Shown one piece after another: positions 10,510-22,283 of a stretch of 64,000 nt of DNA; position 1 is the stretch's first letter, and every line of letters begins with the position of its first letter. Below the pieces are notes generated by a model, which did no database searches, was not told the DNA's origin, and was given only the letters and a program-made list of their open reading frames with translations. The DNA is from Argyresthia goedartella (taxonomy: Eukaryota; Arthropoda; Insecta; Lepidoptera; Argyresthiidae). The position numbers and the translations under genes were made by a program. The stretch is taken from NCBI GenBank assembly GCA_949825045.1, contig OX463807.1, positions 38,150,749 through 38,214,748 of the forward strand, given 5' to 3'.

Positions 10510-13500
10510 CTACTTATTTCTTTTATTTACGTTTATAACTATCTTCTTACAGTACTCTAAAAATGAATCTTTATGCGTGCCACTTATTATTTTCGCGAAA
10601 TTTCCACTCTCAATTTTTTCATTTATCTCCTGCTCTACCTCAAATCTTTCTTTGGCAAATATTGGACATTCGGCTATGATGTGGGGGACTGTTTCGCTCA
10701 CGGCTGGGTCGCAGGCGCACGATGGGCTATCCTTACGCTTGAAACGGTGTAGGTATTCGGAAAACCCACCATGCCCTGTGAAAAGTTGTGTTGTGATGTA
10801 TGATTGTACAATATTTCGTGCTGCTTTGTACGCCGCTGATGCATCAGGGAAAAACAGCTTGGTAACTGCAGCCGTTTTCCCGCCTTTATATCTCCTACTC
10901 CATTCGGCAATTGTTTTTAGTCTGTTCATACGCTTGACGAATGAAACAGGACATAGGTCGTATTGTGGCCGGGTTTTTGACCTGAGAGCAGCATCTTTTG
11001 CGAGCTGATCGGCTCTCTCATTTCCTTCCAGTCCTGCATGGGCTTTGATCCAGAACAGAGAAACACACTTGTTCTGGCGTCTACAAAGTGTCAATTTGTC
11101 TCTAATTTCAACTGCCAGGGGATGAGTAGAACCGACGTTTGTTGCCGTTTGGAGAGCCGTCATCGAGTCGCTGTAGATACCCACTGTGGTGCACGACGGG
11201 TGCTTGAGCACTTCTCTAACCGCTTGACAGAGCGCCAGGAGTTCTGCCTGGTAGACAGTGCAGTAAGGCGATAACTTAAGCTTCAAGAATCGGATCTCTG
11301 TTTCGCCTCTCCACAGGGACAGCGCCGCACCCACTTTGCCCTCAATCTTGCTGCCATCGGTGAATATGCGAATTTCGAAATTCGAAATTGCCTTATATTG
11401 TTCCTCGTCCGCCAAGATGCCGAACTCGAGGCTCGTTTGCTCGGCGGGGTGTGGGAAATCTATTTTGCGAGCCATCCGTTCCACCCCCCCGTCACCCAGC
11501 GCCGGCTTGGGAATTCCCTTTTTAGCCTCGTATAACGAGGCTGCCTCACGAATTCGGAGATCGAGAGGGAGTATTCCTGCCAACACCAGGGCTGAGTCCA
11601 GGGACACAGTGCGGTAAGCTCTGCACATTTTTTGAGCAAATCCTCTCTGCACCACACTCAACTGCTTGCGGATACCCAATTTATTGGCGCCCACGCACTC
11701 GCAGCATACAGCAGAACGGGCTCGACTGCTGCTGTGTAAATCAACCTAAGCACCTCCGGGTGTAAACCCCAGCTGACACGAGCTGCTCTCGCCAATTGTT
11801 TATAGATGGATATTGCTCTTTTGCAGGCTAGGGTCACATGTTTGTTAAAAGTGAGCTTATCATCGATGGTGAGACCAAGTAGTTTGATTTCTCGAGACAC
11901 GCCGATCCCGACCCCGCCCATGCTCAAACGTGGTGTGTCGTACTTTAACCTTCTGGTTACCACCATCGCACAGGTTTTGTGCGGTGCAAACTTCATACGG
12001 TTTCTGACACCCCACGCTCGAACATGCTCAAGAGTGAGATTTGCCTGCCTCTCAATCTCAAGCGCTGTATTCCCGTCGAACACCAAGACGATATCATCGG
12101 CGAATGCTTGGCAGTAGATGCCTCTTTCTTCTAACTGCCGAAGGAGTGGGTCCAACAAAAGGTTCCAGAGGATTGGCCCACCTATGGAGCCCTGAACGCA
12201 ACCTTTACTCGTACCCATACAGTGTTCCTGTCCAGCATATTTAACTCTTACCGATCTGTCTTCAAGATAGCTACCGATTACTCGCCTCAAGTTCACTGGG
12301 CAGTCCACCTCTGCTAGACGCACTTTTATGGCTGGCCACCAGGCACTATCAAAAGCCCCCTCTATATCCAGCGACACAACTGTAAGTATTTTCTTTTGGT
12401 CTAAATTCATACGGATGTACTGAATTAGGGTGTAGAGGGAGTCTTCAGTGCTTTTCTGGGGCGTAAATCCATATTGGTGTGGGCTAATGGTAGGCAAAAC
12501 GTAATATTTGAGACGAGCAACAAGCATCCTTTCGTAGATCTTTCCTAGCACAGGCAAAAATCCGATCGGTCGATACGATTTAGGTACGGAGTAAGTTTCT
12601 TTATTTGGTTTTCTCAAAACCACTACCGTTGCCTCCTTCCATACTTTTGGGAAGTAGTGGCAAGCCAAACACTTGTTAAATAGTGCCAAAAAGTATTCGG
12701 TATCGAATTTTATTGCATGGACGCATATATCAGCTGTAAATCCATCAGCTCCCGGAGCCTTCTTTGGATTAAAGGACTCTGCTGCATGGTTGAGTTCCCT
12801 TACGGTAAACGGTGGGTGCTCAGCATGACTCCGCGCGTTTACTTGGTCAGCTACTGCTCTTACTTGTTGATGTTCCAAGCTGTCGTCCTCTTGTTTGTCC
12901 TCAGGGTAAAAGGTCTCGGCCAGTAGTCGTGCCGATTCCCTGGCGTCTAGTATTTGCCCATTCTTCTCAAGTGGAATATCTTCTTCCCTCTTTGCGGTTC
13001 TTTTTATTATTCTGTATATTCCTTCCCAAACGCCCTCCTTATCTTACCACAAAACTCCTTCCAGCTCTCAGTTTGAGCTTTCTTTTCTGCTATCTCATAT
13101 TCTTCTTTCTTTTTCAAGTACAGGCTAACCACAGTATCTCTTCGGACCGGTGCTGCATTTTTTATCCTTCGTCTTCTGGTGTTGACTTCCCTTTTCATCT
13201 CAGCAAGCTCCTGAGACCACCACGGTATTGTAAGTGTTTCTGTGTGTTTCTTAGTAGGTATTGTTTGTGTACTTGTTTGTGTCATGGCTTTTGAGTATGT
13301 GTCTATTGTTATCTCTAGCTGTTGAACAGATGTGATTAGTTCTATTTCTTATGTAGTGAGTTTGTTGCTATGCATAATTTGAGACAGTTTCTCATGAAAC
13401 TGGCTCCAATTAGCTTTTCGTGTGTTGTATATTCTTGTTGTCCGTTTTATATTTGTGCCTTTTGATTTCTTCAGGTTTATGTTGAATTGAATACCGTTGT

Positions 13501-13993
13501 GGTCGGAGCTTGTAAGACATTCCTCTGTATGCCAATCGCTCACCAGATTAAGCATATCCATTGAACAAGCCGTCACATAAACATAGCTCGTGTATCGCTT
13601 GCCTCCCCTAATGGTATCGAAGGTTGGGGCATCCCCTGTATTCAAAATGTGGAAGCCAAGTTCATCGATAGCTCCACACATTAGCTCTCCTCTTACTTCC
13701 TCGAATGGGCTACCCCACCAAGTACTCTTTGCATTAGCATCCCCACCAATGATCAGTCTGTTTGGTCTTGTTTCACGTTTGATCATTTTGATCTGCTCCA
13801 GGTATGGCTGTATGGACTTTTTGTCTTCAAAATAATAGGATACCAAGTGACTCTCCAAGACTTGGTTTGGATTCCTACTACTACAATATTGTGAGTGGTG
13901 AATTGTGGGTATTGTATTATATCGAGATCTTTGTCTAAGACGGCTACTGCTGCTTTCACAACCCCCTCTCCTCCACTAGAACCTTGAAATATT
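10510..13993 (-). pseudogene. Family A ORF2 (EN-RT-RNase H), 3' part, broken
   Basis: On the - strand: the C-terminal half of the endonuclease (13985-13349, with GGDANAKSTWWG and TSSDHNG), a linker (13285-13007), RT (12878-11658, with SLDIEGAFDSAWW and AFADD), then RNase H and a terminal Cys/His motif (11694-10510). RNase H residues are visible: the Asp of IFTDGSK, the Glu of YQAELLAL, the Asp of YSDSMTAL and the His/Asp of KAHAGLEGNERADQLA. Lesions: a TAA for CAA near 13350, a 4-bp deletion near 13045 relative to the fragment at 1-548, and a frameshift near 11680 between RT and thumb. The N-terminus lies beyond the inserted LINE. Confidence 0.88.
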
Positions 13994-14131
13994 CTGACTC
14001 CTCGTTAATCCTTTACTCTTCCTATGGTACCTATGTTTTTCACATATGTCGCTTTTTTCATAAGTTTGGCTACTATTATTCGTCATATCCAAAATTATGT
14101 CAGCCTAAGTGTCTCCCTTGTAACTCGCTGA

Positions 14132-17103
14132 CATACACCTACTGCTTTCTCTCTCGGTGCAGAGCTTGATGACGTCTTTATCAACGACCTAGACAATATT
14201 GCTGTTTCTGAGTCAATTGCCTGTGAGGTAGAGGACTGTCTTAAGTATTTTCCCAAATCCTCCGACTCTCTCACGTTATTGACTCAGAATATTCGTAGTA
14301 TCTCGGGAAATATGGATGGTTTTTTCGTCCTACAAAACAGATTAAATTTTAAATGTGACATTAACGTTTTCACTGAGTGTCGTCTATCTAGGTCCACTAT
14401 CATCCCACAAATTGAGGGCTACTACTATTATGCTTCTGTTAACAATTATCTTCAGAACGATGGCGTCGTGGTTTATGTTAAAGAGGAACTGAAAGTGGTA
14501 ATTGAAGAACCCATATGCCGCGATTCAAACTGCCTTGTAATTAAGATGGGAACGGAAACCGCTGTCGTTGCTATCTATCGGTCCCCCTCTCATAACAATG
14601 TTGATGTTTTTCTTGAATCTTTGAACACAATTCTTCACAACTTGAAATCATTCAGTAACGTTGTGATTATTGGCGATATTAATATAAACATACTTCCGGG
14701 CAACTCTTTTCACTCTAGGGCGCATGAATATCTCAATATATGTGCCTCTCATGGTCTTCTTCCCGCTCACTCCTTGCCAACTAGATTGGAAAGAACATGC
14801 CTCGACCATGTTATATTAAAAACGAAAAAGCCGTCAATAACCCTAGTTACGAATTCTACTCTGACTGACCATCAACTAGTGTTACTATGTATCAAAAACA
14901 AACAAAAAAGGGTTATATTTCAAGCAACTGCACCTACTATAGACTATGCAGGTCTTAGTGTTCAACTAAAAAAGATTGACTTGCAACCGATATTCTCCTC
15001 CTCGGATGCAAATGAATCCTTAAATAATCTGATATCCTCTGTGCAACAAGCCATTAATCTGAACTCATCCACTATTCAACTCTCACGGAAACAAAAGATT
15101 ATCAAGCCATGGATAACTCCGGGACTTCTACGCTGTATGAGAAACAGAGACAGGTTGCACAAAAAGTCAAAAGATTCTCCAGGTAACTTTATTTTTTCTA
15201 CCTCATATAAAAGATATAGGAACTTTTGTAATAATCTACTTAAAAAACTAAAGAGACTGTACGAGAGAAATCAAATTAAGAAAGCTGGCAATAATCCTAA
15301 GGGGCTATGGAAGGCAATCAAGGAAATCACAAACACAACCAAAACGAAAACTGTTGCGACTGAATTGTTAGGGACTGGAGGAAACATTAACACTACTGAC
15401 AAAGTAAACGACTTTTTTGCTAATATAGGAGAAAATCTAGCTAAAGGAGTTATTGGTAACCGGACATCCCCTGGAGCAGTACCACTGTTAACTACTACAT
15501 CTTTTAAAGCAACTACGTCGTCGTTTGTTTTGCTGGAGACAGATCTAGACGAACTAGAGGTACTTATTCTGGGACTGAAAAACACATGTGCAGTGGGTTG
15601 GGATCAAATCTCAAACCGAATCCTTAAACTGAACAAGAATTTTTTCATTCCTCCCTTAACCCATATTTTTAACATGTGCCTCTCAAACGGCGTTTTTCCT
15701 AGGACCTTGAAAAGATCAATGGTGCTCCCCATCCACAAGTCTGGTGACAGGGACTGTGTTAATAACTACCGGCCTATTTCAATACTTCCATCAATTTCCA
15801 AATTGCTTGAGCGCATAATCAACTCAAGACTAGTCAACTACTTTGAAAGCAATAAACTCTTGTCGACGTCACAGTTTGGTTTTCGCAAAAGTATTTCCAC
15901 TGGCGATGCAGTTCACGAACTGACTGATTATATTACAAAAAATCTTGATAAGGCAATAATGTAATAGGTATCTTTCTGGACTTTGCCAAGGCATTTGACA
16001 CGGTCTCTGTACCCATTCTCCTGGCAAAATTGGACCGAATGGGAATCCGCGGAGTCCAACTCAAACTGCTGGAGGACTACCTCACCGCTAGGTCTCAGTT
16101 TGTGAGGATAAGTAATTATCAAAGCAGCGATTTACCCATCTCCTACGGTGTACCACAGGGTAGCATTCTGGGTCCGACTCTATTTCTCGCTTACATCAAC
16201 GACCTATGCGAACTGAATCCTGCTCAGGGAAAAGTTATAACTTATGCGGATGACACGGCACTGCTCTTCTCATCAAAAACGTGGGAAGATACTTTTAATG
16301 TTGCACAGGCTGGTTTCAATAGAGCAACTTCTTGGCTAAGGGAAAACTTATTAACCTTAAATGCAGATAAAACTAGGTTTTTATCTTTCTCAATTCGAAA
16401 TACCCATAATACAAATGGAGTACTTTTGGCTCATTGTTGTCCTGACCCATCTCTAAATTCATGCTCATGTCCTGCTCTGGTAAAAACCGCCAGCATTAGG
16501 TATCTTGGGGTAATAATAGATCAAAATCTTGGATTTAGACCCCATATTGATATGATTAGTGGCAGGATTCGAAAACTCATATATGTCTTCAAAACCCTAC
16601 GACATGTTGCTGACGGTACATTGATGAAAAGTGTCTACCTTGCACTTTGCCAATCTATTTTGGCATACTGCATCACGTCGTGGGGTGGAGCTCCCAAGAC
16701 CACGCTTTTATATTTAGAGAGAGCACAAAGGGTAATCTTAAAGGTCTGCACTTTCCGTCCATTCTTTTACCCTACTGAACTTCTTTTCAGGTCATGTAAT
16801 GTTCTTACAGTTAGACAACTCTTTGTTTACTTTACCATTTTGAAACAGCACTCACTTATGACATTTGATCCCAAATTATTGATCAAGCGCCGTAACGATA
16901 GGGTGTGTCCACAACCTAAAACTTTCCGGACCTCCTTTGCTCACAGATTCTTCCCTTTCCTTGGACCTTTGCTGTATAATAAAATCAATAGAAAAATAGA
17001 CATTTACTCTCTTACCACCTATCATTTCAAGAAAACCATTTTTAATACTCTTCAAATTCTGAATTATGACCAAACAGAACAACTACTAATGACTATAGAT
17101 TAG
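14132..17103 (+). pseudogene. ORF2 of the nested LINE (EN-RT), frameshifted
   Basis: The frame is open from about 14132 without an ATG. The endonuclease begins near LTQNIRSISGN (14276) and has IGDININ and LTDHQL. The RT has NYRPISILPS, FLDFAKAFDT (motif A), GVPQGSILGP and YADDTALLF (motif C). A few extra bases near 15960 end the first frame at 15964; the RT continues at 15967-17103 in another frame. No RNase H is seen. Product: a defective endonuclease-reverse transcriptase. The motif set fits the Jockey/CR1 group; I cannot name the family. Confidence 0.83.
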
Positions 17104-17625
17104 GTGCTAAACATCAATCTTACCTCTTATATTAATTCCTGATAATATGTGTACTTTTTGTAATTGAATCTGTCTTACTTTGTTTTGCACTCCTTGACAT
17201 TATTAAATATATTAAAGAGTATGGTACCAAAAAGCATATCAAGTGCCTGTAAACTCCTCACCACACACCCTCTCACACACACTCATTCACACTCACGATA
17301 TTCAAAGAGAGGTCTCTCTTATACTCACCAAGGCCTTAAGCCTATGTAAATTTTGCTCCCTTTTGTAGTTTATTTTTCCTGATTTAGCTGTACTTGGTCT
17401 AATGAATAACAGGTACTCATTTTTCGTAATGTATAGCACTTATACTGTAATTATTAGGAAGAGCGCTGAATCCTGAAATACAGGTTAACCACCTAGCTCG
17501 GGTTCAGATGTTTTCTGTTTTTACTAGAGTTCAAATAATGCTTTACATGTATTAATTAAGCTCAAACATATTCTAGTGTAATACCTCGTTATGATAAAAA
17601 ATAAATAAATAAATAAAAATGTAGG
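17104..17625 (+). repeat. 3' UTR and TAAA-repeat tail of the nested LINE
   Basis: AT-rich untranslated sequence ending in four or five TAAA/AAAT units, then the family A sequence resumes at about 17626. Confidence 0.65.
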
Positions 17626-17760
17626 GCTCCTGGAGCAGCGCAATTGATACTTTTTTGGTAGTCGCTTCGAGTAGGAGTTCGTTTGTGGACAGTCGGCTCC
17701 GCTGAAGATTTACTTGGAGGATTATATACTGTTTGTTCTCGTAGACCACTTTAGCAATAC
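17626..17760 (-). pseudogene. Family A ORF2, N-terminal remnant
   Basis: On the - strand this short segment encodes the start of the endonuclease, including QEPYI, the conserved motif that family C shows as VQEPYIG. It abuts the end of ORF1 at about 17751, so the two ORFs are adjacent or overlapping as in other R1-like LINEs. It is separated from the rest of the domain by the inserted LINE. Confidence 0.65.
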
Positions 17761-19222
17761 GCTACGGAGGCTCGTGCCAGTAATTCCCATTTCCTCCTTA
17801 TGGGACATTCATTACTAAAAGCATTGTGTTGAGTGTTCTCTATCTTTGCTCTAGTGCAGTTCATACATGTCGGTGTCTCTCCTATTATTTTTTCCGGACA
17901 ATCGGACTTTAAGTGCAGGCCTCCACAGTGACTGCAGTGATCTGCGCTCTCTTTGCAATAACGTTTGCTGTGCCCGTACGCCAGACAACGAGTGCACTGC
18001 ACCAGTGGAGACTGGTCTTCTACGCGGACCCTCTGGAGATCAATTCGTAGCTTCTTCTCCTCTATAGCTCTTTTTCAAATGTTTGGTTATACACTAAGTA
18101 TAACATGGTTTACGTGAGGGTTTCGTGTTTTCCTCCGATATTTCACTTCACATCTAGCATCCTCATTTTCGAGCCCGTCAAAAACCCCCCGGTTCTGATT
18201 TTTGAGGGCTTTAAGGGTCTCTGCGTCACTATGTACAGCGAGGACATCCCTCAAAATCAACAGTGGGTCCTTGTTTTTCACGTCCTCAACTGTGAGGTGA
18301 TGTACCGATTCTCCCAATCGATCTCTGACCTTTTTCCTCTCCTCTTTTGTCCTGCATCCTATTACTATCTTCCTATCCTTTGCTTTACGGACCTTCTCCA
18401 CTTGCACCCAGCCTTCTGTAGCGTCAACTGCTCGCCTAACCCTCTCCAGAACCTCCTCTCCTGACTCTTCTTCGTTCTTCGAGGATATTACTACAGAATG
18501 CAGTGTCTCTCGCTCCCTGAAGTAGTGCGGCGGCCGTAGGGCTGATCCCTTTAGCGCACCGGCGTAGGTGAGAGGGTTATTTTCAATTTTATCTCTTATT
18601 TGTTCCAATTGTTCTCCATTTTCCTGTAGGAGCCGGGTATTCTTCTCGATTTCAGCCAAAATCAACTTGTCACTTATCTCTTTTAATTTTTCCGGCAAAT
18701 GCTTACCACTGCTTGTCCTTTGCCTTTCATTTACCAGTTCGGCTTCAATTTCTTTTATTATTTGGAACAGTCGGTCAACCGCCTGTGTGATCCCAACTTT
18801 TATTTAATTTTTATGTTTCTCGAATTTCCAAGGTTTGTTTTAGCCTTGTTTAGGTTCGCTCTTGCCTTGTCTACCCTGCTTGCGTATGCAGTCTTTTTTG
18901 GTGAAGTATCCACCAATGTCACTAGATTGTGTGCTCTACTCTTTTGAACAAGCGTGTTTTGTTTTGTTTTCTGAGTAAACGCTGGCGCCGAGGATTTTGA
19001 AGTCCCTTCTGGTTTGCCAGCTTCCCATTCCCCGATGCTGCGTCTCACCTGAGACTGCGTCTCCTGGGATGTCATGTCCAAGTCAATTTGCAGCACCTCT
19101 AGGGGCTGGGTCTCTTCTTTCTGTGGCTCAGAGGCCTTGTCAACCCCTCGGGGCTGGTTCACTTCCTTCTGTGGCCTTGGGGCATGGTCACCCTTTTTTT
19201 GAGGAGATCTGATTCCAAACAT
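17751..19222 (-). pseudogene. Family A ORF1 (zinc-knuckle protein), broken
   Basis: The frame starts with MFGIRSPQKK at 19222 and is open to 18800, then continues in other frames at 18698-18087 and 18002-17751, so at least two frameshifts have occurred. The C-terminal part has the usual knuckles, CTRCLAYGHSKRYC and CSHCGGLHLKSDC, and a third Cys/His cluster ending ASVAYC, the same ending as family C ORF1. The middle part resembles family C ORF1 (VRRAVDATEGWVQVEKVRKA). Role: nucleic-acid-binding protein of the retrotransposon RNP. Confidence 0.83.
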
Positions 19223-19405
19223 GTTGCTATAGACTTAAGAGATAGTCAGTTCAAACAATATATTGTCAATAAACACAAAAAAGAATAAAAACTTATTATG
19301 TTTGTAATATTGTATGTATTACTTATTAAAATTTGTAAAAGTTGTAAACAATAGTAATAATATGTGAGTCCTATAAACTAATGGGTCCAATAGGATTTGT
19401 CGTAT
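19223..19405 (-). other. Probable family A 5' UTR
   Basis: AT-rich sequence upstream of the ORF1 start with no frames. An A-run on the + strand at 19407-19419 marks a change of sequence character and is taken as the edge of the element; this is a guess. Confidence 0.4.
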
Positions 19406-21009
19406 TAAAAAAAAAAAAAGTCGGGAGGGCGGAATAAACACACCTCATACAGTGTTGTCAATCAAGCATGTATGTTGAAACCGCAAGTCTCTAAGACAAC
19501 GGGGGCCAGAGTTATGCAAGTTTTAAGTTTTTCAAGATGGCGGACAAGATGGCCGCCAAAAATTTGAAGTGCTGTAACTCCGTCAGTTTTTTTGCTACAG
19601 AGACGCGATTTCCACCATTAAGTTGCAAATAACAATTTCGTTATTTCTCTGTCATTAGATTATTATATTTAATATTAAAGTTAATTGATCAAACCACCCC
19701 TAAAGATAAGATTAAAAGCCTAAAAAGTAATTTATTTAAGATAGATAATAAATAACTATGTCAGTGACACCACACAACCGTTTTATTAATACTGAGTCAA
19801 TGTCAAAATTTTATAAGTCAAAGGGTGAATTTAGGGGTAGGGGGTTGAGACTTTGCCAAAATGTTCAGGGGGGGGGGAAAGGATATGACTCTGGTTCATA
19901 CCGTGGGGGGGTTCAAAGGGGGGGGGGGAGACCAGGAAAATTTTGTCAGATTTGCTCTACGACCCTTAGATTTCGAGATATGGGGGTTTTAAAATTTTGT
20001 GCAGTTTCCGTTTTTTCCCCGGTTAACTTTAAATTTCCAAAACTTAATTTTTTAATGGGATTTTAATGCAGTTTTGACAAGTGATTATTCTACGATATTT
20101 AGCGGTTGTATTATGCTATTATAAGAATTCGCGTCCAATACCGGTTTGATTAAATTCATTTTTAAATGTTAGGGGTAGTTTACCAAGAACCGCAAATAGC
20201 GTGGTTAACCCCCAAAATATTTCGTGTAAATTTGAAAAAAATTAGTAATATTAGGTTGATATTTAACAACTTTTTGGCATTTTAATTATTATTGTCAGAT
20301 AATATTTAAGGGCACTAATTGTTTGACCTTGAAAACTTAAAATTATTTACCTCAATAACGCCTTAAACTATCAAATTCAAATTTTGTATAGTGATAGAAC
20401 TTATATTAATGTATTTTATTCGTACATAAAAAACATATGGCAAGGCGACTAATCTAAATATAAAAATTATATAAACTTTTAATAATAACCTCAAACCTTA
20501 GGATATTAATAACAGGTCCAAAAATAGTCCAATTTCAAATCTGAAAACGGTTTATAGTCCATAAAAATATGCTGCGTCCGCTCAGCTATAAAAGTCCTTT
20601 TGAAAGGTCTTCCTTCGGGTAGCACATGCTATTTTGAAACTTGTTTTTTTGGCCGTAGTTTCATCAATTTTGATGGTAGAAGGTCGAAAAAATTTTCAAA
20701 ATGTAGTACTCACAAGCGACGTTCTAGAGGATGCAAAAAAGTGATATGTCAAAGATCGCTCTTCGCCGTGACGAGCAAAAGAGTGTTTGAAATGTACAAT
20801 TTTCAACAAAAAATTCACTTTGGTCACTTTTTAGAGGTATACCCTTGAAGTCCGCAACACTGAATAATAAACAATGTGTTGTAGATGCCGAAAACACATG
20901 AAAGGCACTTTGTTTGACGAAAATCGGTTGAGTTTTCGATTTTTCGCGAATTTTAAGGCATGGAGCGTTCAGAAACGGGGCGCTCTGGGCTAGCGTAGTG
21001 ACGCAACTG
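19406..21009. other. AT-rich non-coding stretch N1
   Basis: No convincing gene. It contains a motif built on CAAGATGGCGGACAAGATGG near 19537-19557, followed by GCTGTAACTCCGTC, and several G-runs at 19869-19930. The right end reads GACGCAACTGG just before the tail of B3. The same ACGCAACTGG recurs at 27733-27742 before TTAGG repeats, so N1 originally abutted telomere repeat. It resembles stretch N2 (38913-40505) in composition and motif content. Confidence 0.55.
19869..19931 (+). repeat. G-run cluster
   Basis: Three runs of 7-11 G within about 65 bp, a potential G-quadruplex-forming tract in non-coding DNA. Confidence 0.6.
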
Positions 21010-21161
21010 GTTTTTTTTTTTTTTTTTTCTGGACAGACGGTGAAAATCCTCATGGACGCCAGGGAAGGGAGGCCCTGGCAGTGTCGGACTCTTACCGACT
21101 AAAAACACCGTATGCCCACTTTCTTTCATCCACCTCGTGGGTGAGGTGCCTTTATGCATCG

Positions 21162-21383
21162 TGTTCAGGCTTGACGCCTATCAAACTTAAGTGTAGTGTA
21201 TGTGTCGGTGAACATTTGCTATGAATTAACGCGCAGGCGTTTCTACTGTTATCAAACAAAAATGATTGTCATCTTCACTTGCCTCACGACCTCTGTACAA
21301 CCAACAATACCTTTTGAATATAATTAATTTCTGCTGTTTTCGAGTATTTGATTTACACCACTATATCCGCCAAAGATATAACA
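21162..21383 (+). repeat. Left LTR of P1
   Basis: 222 bp from TGTTCAGG to GATATAACA. The end is set by the adjacent TGG-starting primer-binding-like site and by the shared TATAACA at 26699-26705. There is no second full LTR to compare. Confidence 0.65.
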
Positions 21384-22283
21384 TGGTGGCCCATGAGGGG
21401 AACAACAAGCCATAAAATAACAAGAAGAAACAAAGTTGAGACACCGGCCGGCGCGACAAGCTAACGGGATTTTCTACACTGCAAACAAATCAATAGTTGT
21501 TGCTGTGGATATTGGAGTCTGCCAGGGGATACCTAAAGTCACCAGGAATCAATTTGAAGATCACCAGACCAGGTTTCGACCAGTGAAACAGCTAAAGTTC
21601 ACATCGAGTCGTTACGAATTCGTCAGCTAAGATAAGTGTCCTTCCTACAACAAAATTCCATCAATCCTAATAACTAACAATAAATCTATTCAGAATCAAT
21701 CATCATTTGTGTAAATCAAGTGTTTTTAAAGCTATAATTACGTTCGTAAATCTTAAATTAGTGCAAAAGTGCATTGCATCATCTTATTTACCTACCCTAC
21801 ACTGAAAAAGTGAACAAAGAATTTAGGAAAATTTATATTTTATGGCTTAAATACGATTTGAAAGTTTATAAATAAAACACAATCAGCATTTAAATTCCAT
21901 AATTAACAATATAGTTGCTGTATTTAGTGGTTTAAAGTTCGTAAAATCGAAGTGAAAGTTAAAATTATTTTACGTGTTGAGTTAGTTTGTTCATTTTAGG
22001 TTCCGTAATTCCTTATCTACAAAGTATTTAGCGTATTCTGCCGACTATTCCAGGCTAATATCTAACTTCGGCGTGCACCGCTCGCGCCGGCGCCGCTCGG
22101 AAATAGAAGTTGTTATTACACGGTCGCCGTGGCACAGCTCCCGGCTGGCCTACTGAGCGTGCGCAGCCTGCTTTCCTGACGCCGGCAGGTACCACCGGAA
22201 CGAGGAACGTGAGCCATTTCTATTTGATTACATTGCTATTTAAATAATAAACAGTTAACTAATTATACTATTTGTTGTTCACA
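21384..22283 (+). other. P1 leader between LTR and gag
   Basis: About 900 bp of untranslated sequence, AT-rich except for a GC-rich patch at 22065-22190. It starts with the putative primer-binding site. I see no gene in it; a 64-codon frame at 21436 has no known motif. Confidence 0.6.

Larger units (their letters stand above)
13995..17625 (+). mobile_element. Jockey/CR1-like LINE nested in family A
   Basis: A + strand LINE lies between the two halves of the A endonuclease. It carries an endonuclease-RT frame and ends in a short TAAA repeat tail (about 17598-17622) instead of a telomere junction. To its right, the - strand of A reads QEPYI of the endonuclease N-terminus; to its left it reads the next endonuclease segment. 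No ORF1 is seen, so the copy is probably 5'-truncated. The exact ends and target duplication are unclear. Base composition is lower in GC than family S. Confidence 0.78.
9879..19405 (-). mobile_element. A: TRAS-orientation telomeric LINE with RNase H, twice interrupted
   Basis: Read on the - strand: ORF1 (19222-17751), ORF2 (about 17750 to 10510, interrupted), a long AT-rich 3' UTR and a poly(A) tail (poly-T at 9879-9892) running into AACCTAACC. The element is interrupted by a hairpin MITE (10066-10262) in the 3' UTR and by a + strand LINE (about 13995-17625) in the endonuclease. Without these inserts it is about 5.7 kb, so close to full length. The 5' end is uncertain; I place it near the A-run at 19406. 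The orientation is opposite to family S, as with TRAS versus SART in the silkworm. Confidence 0.82.
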
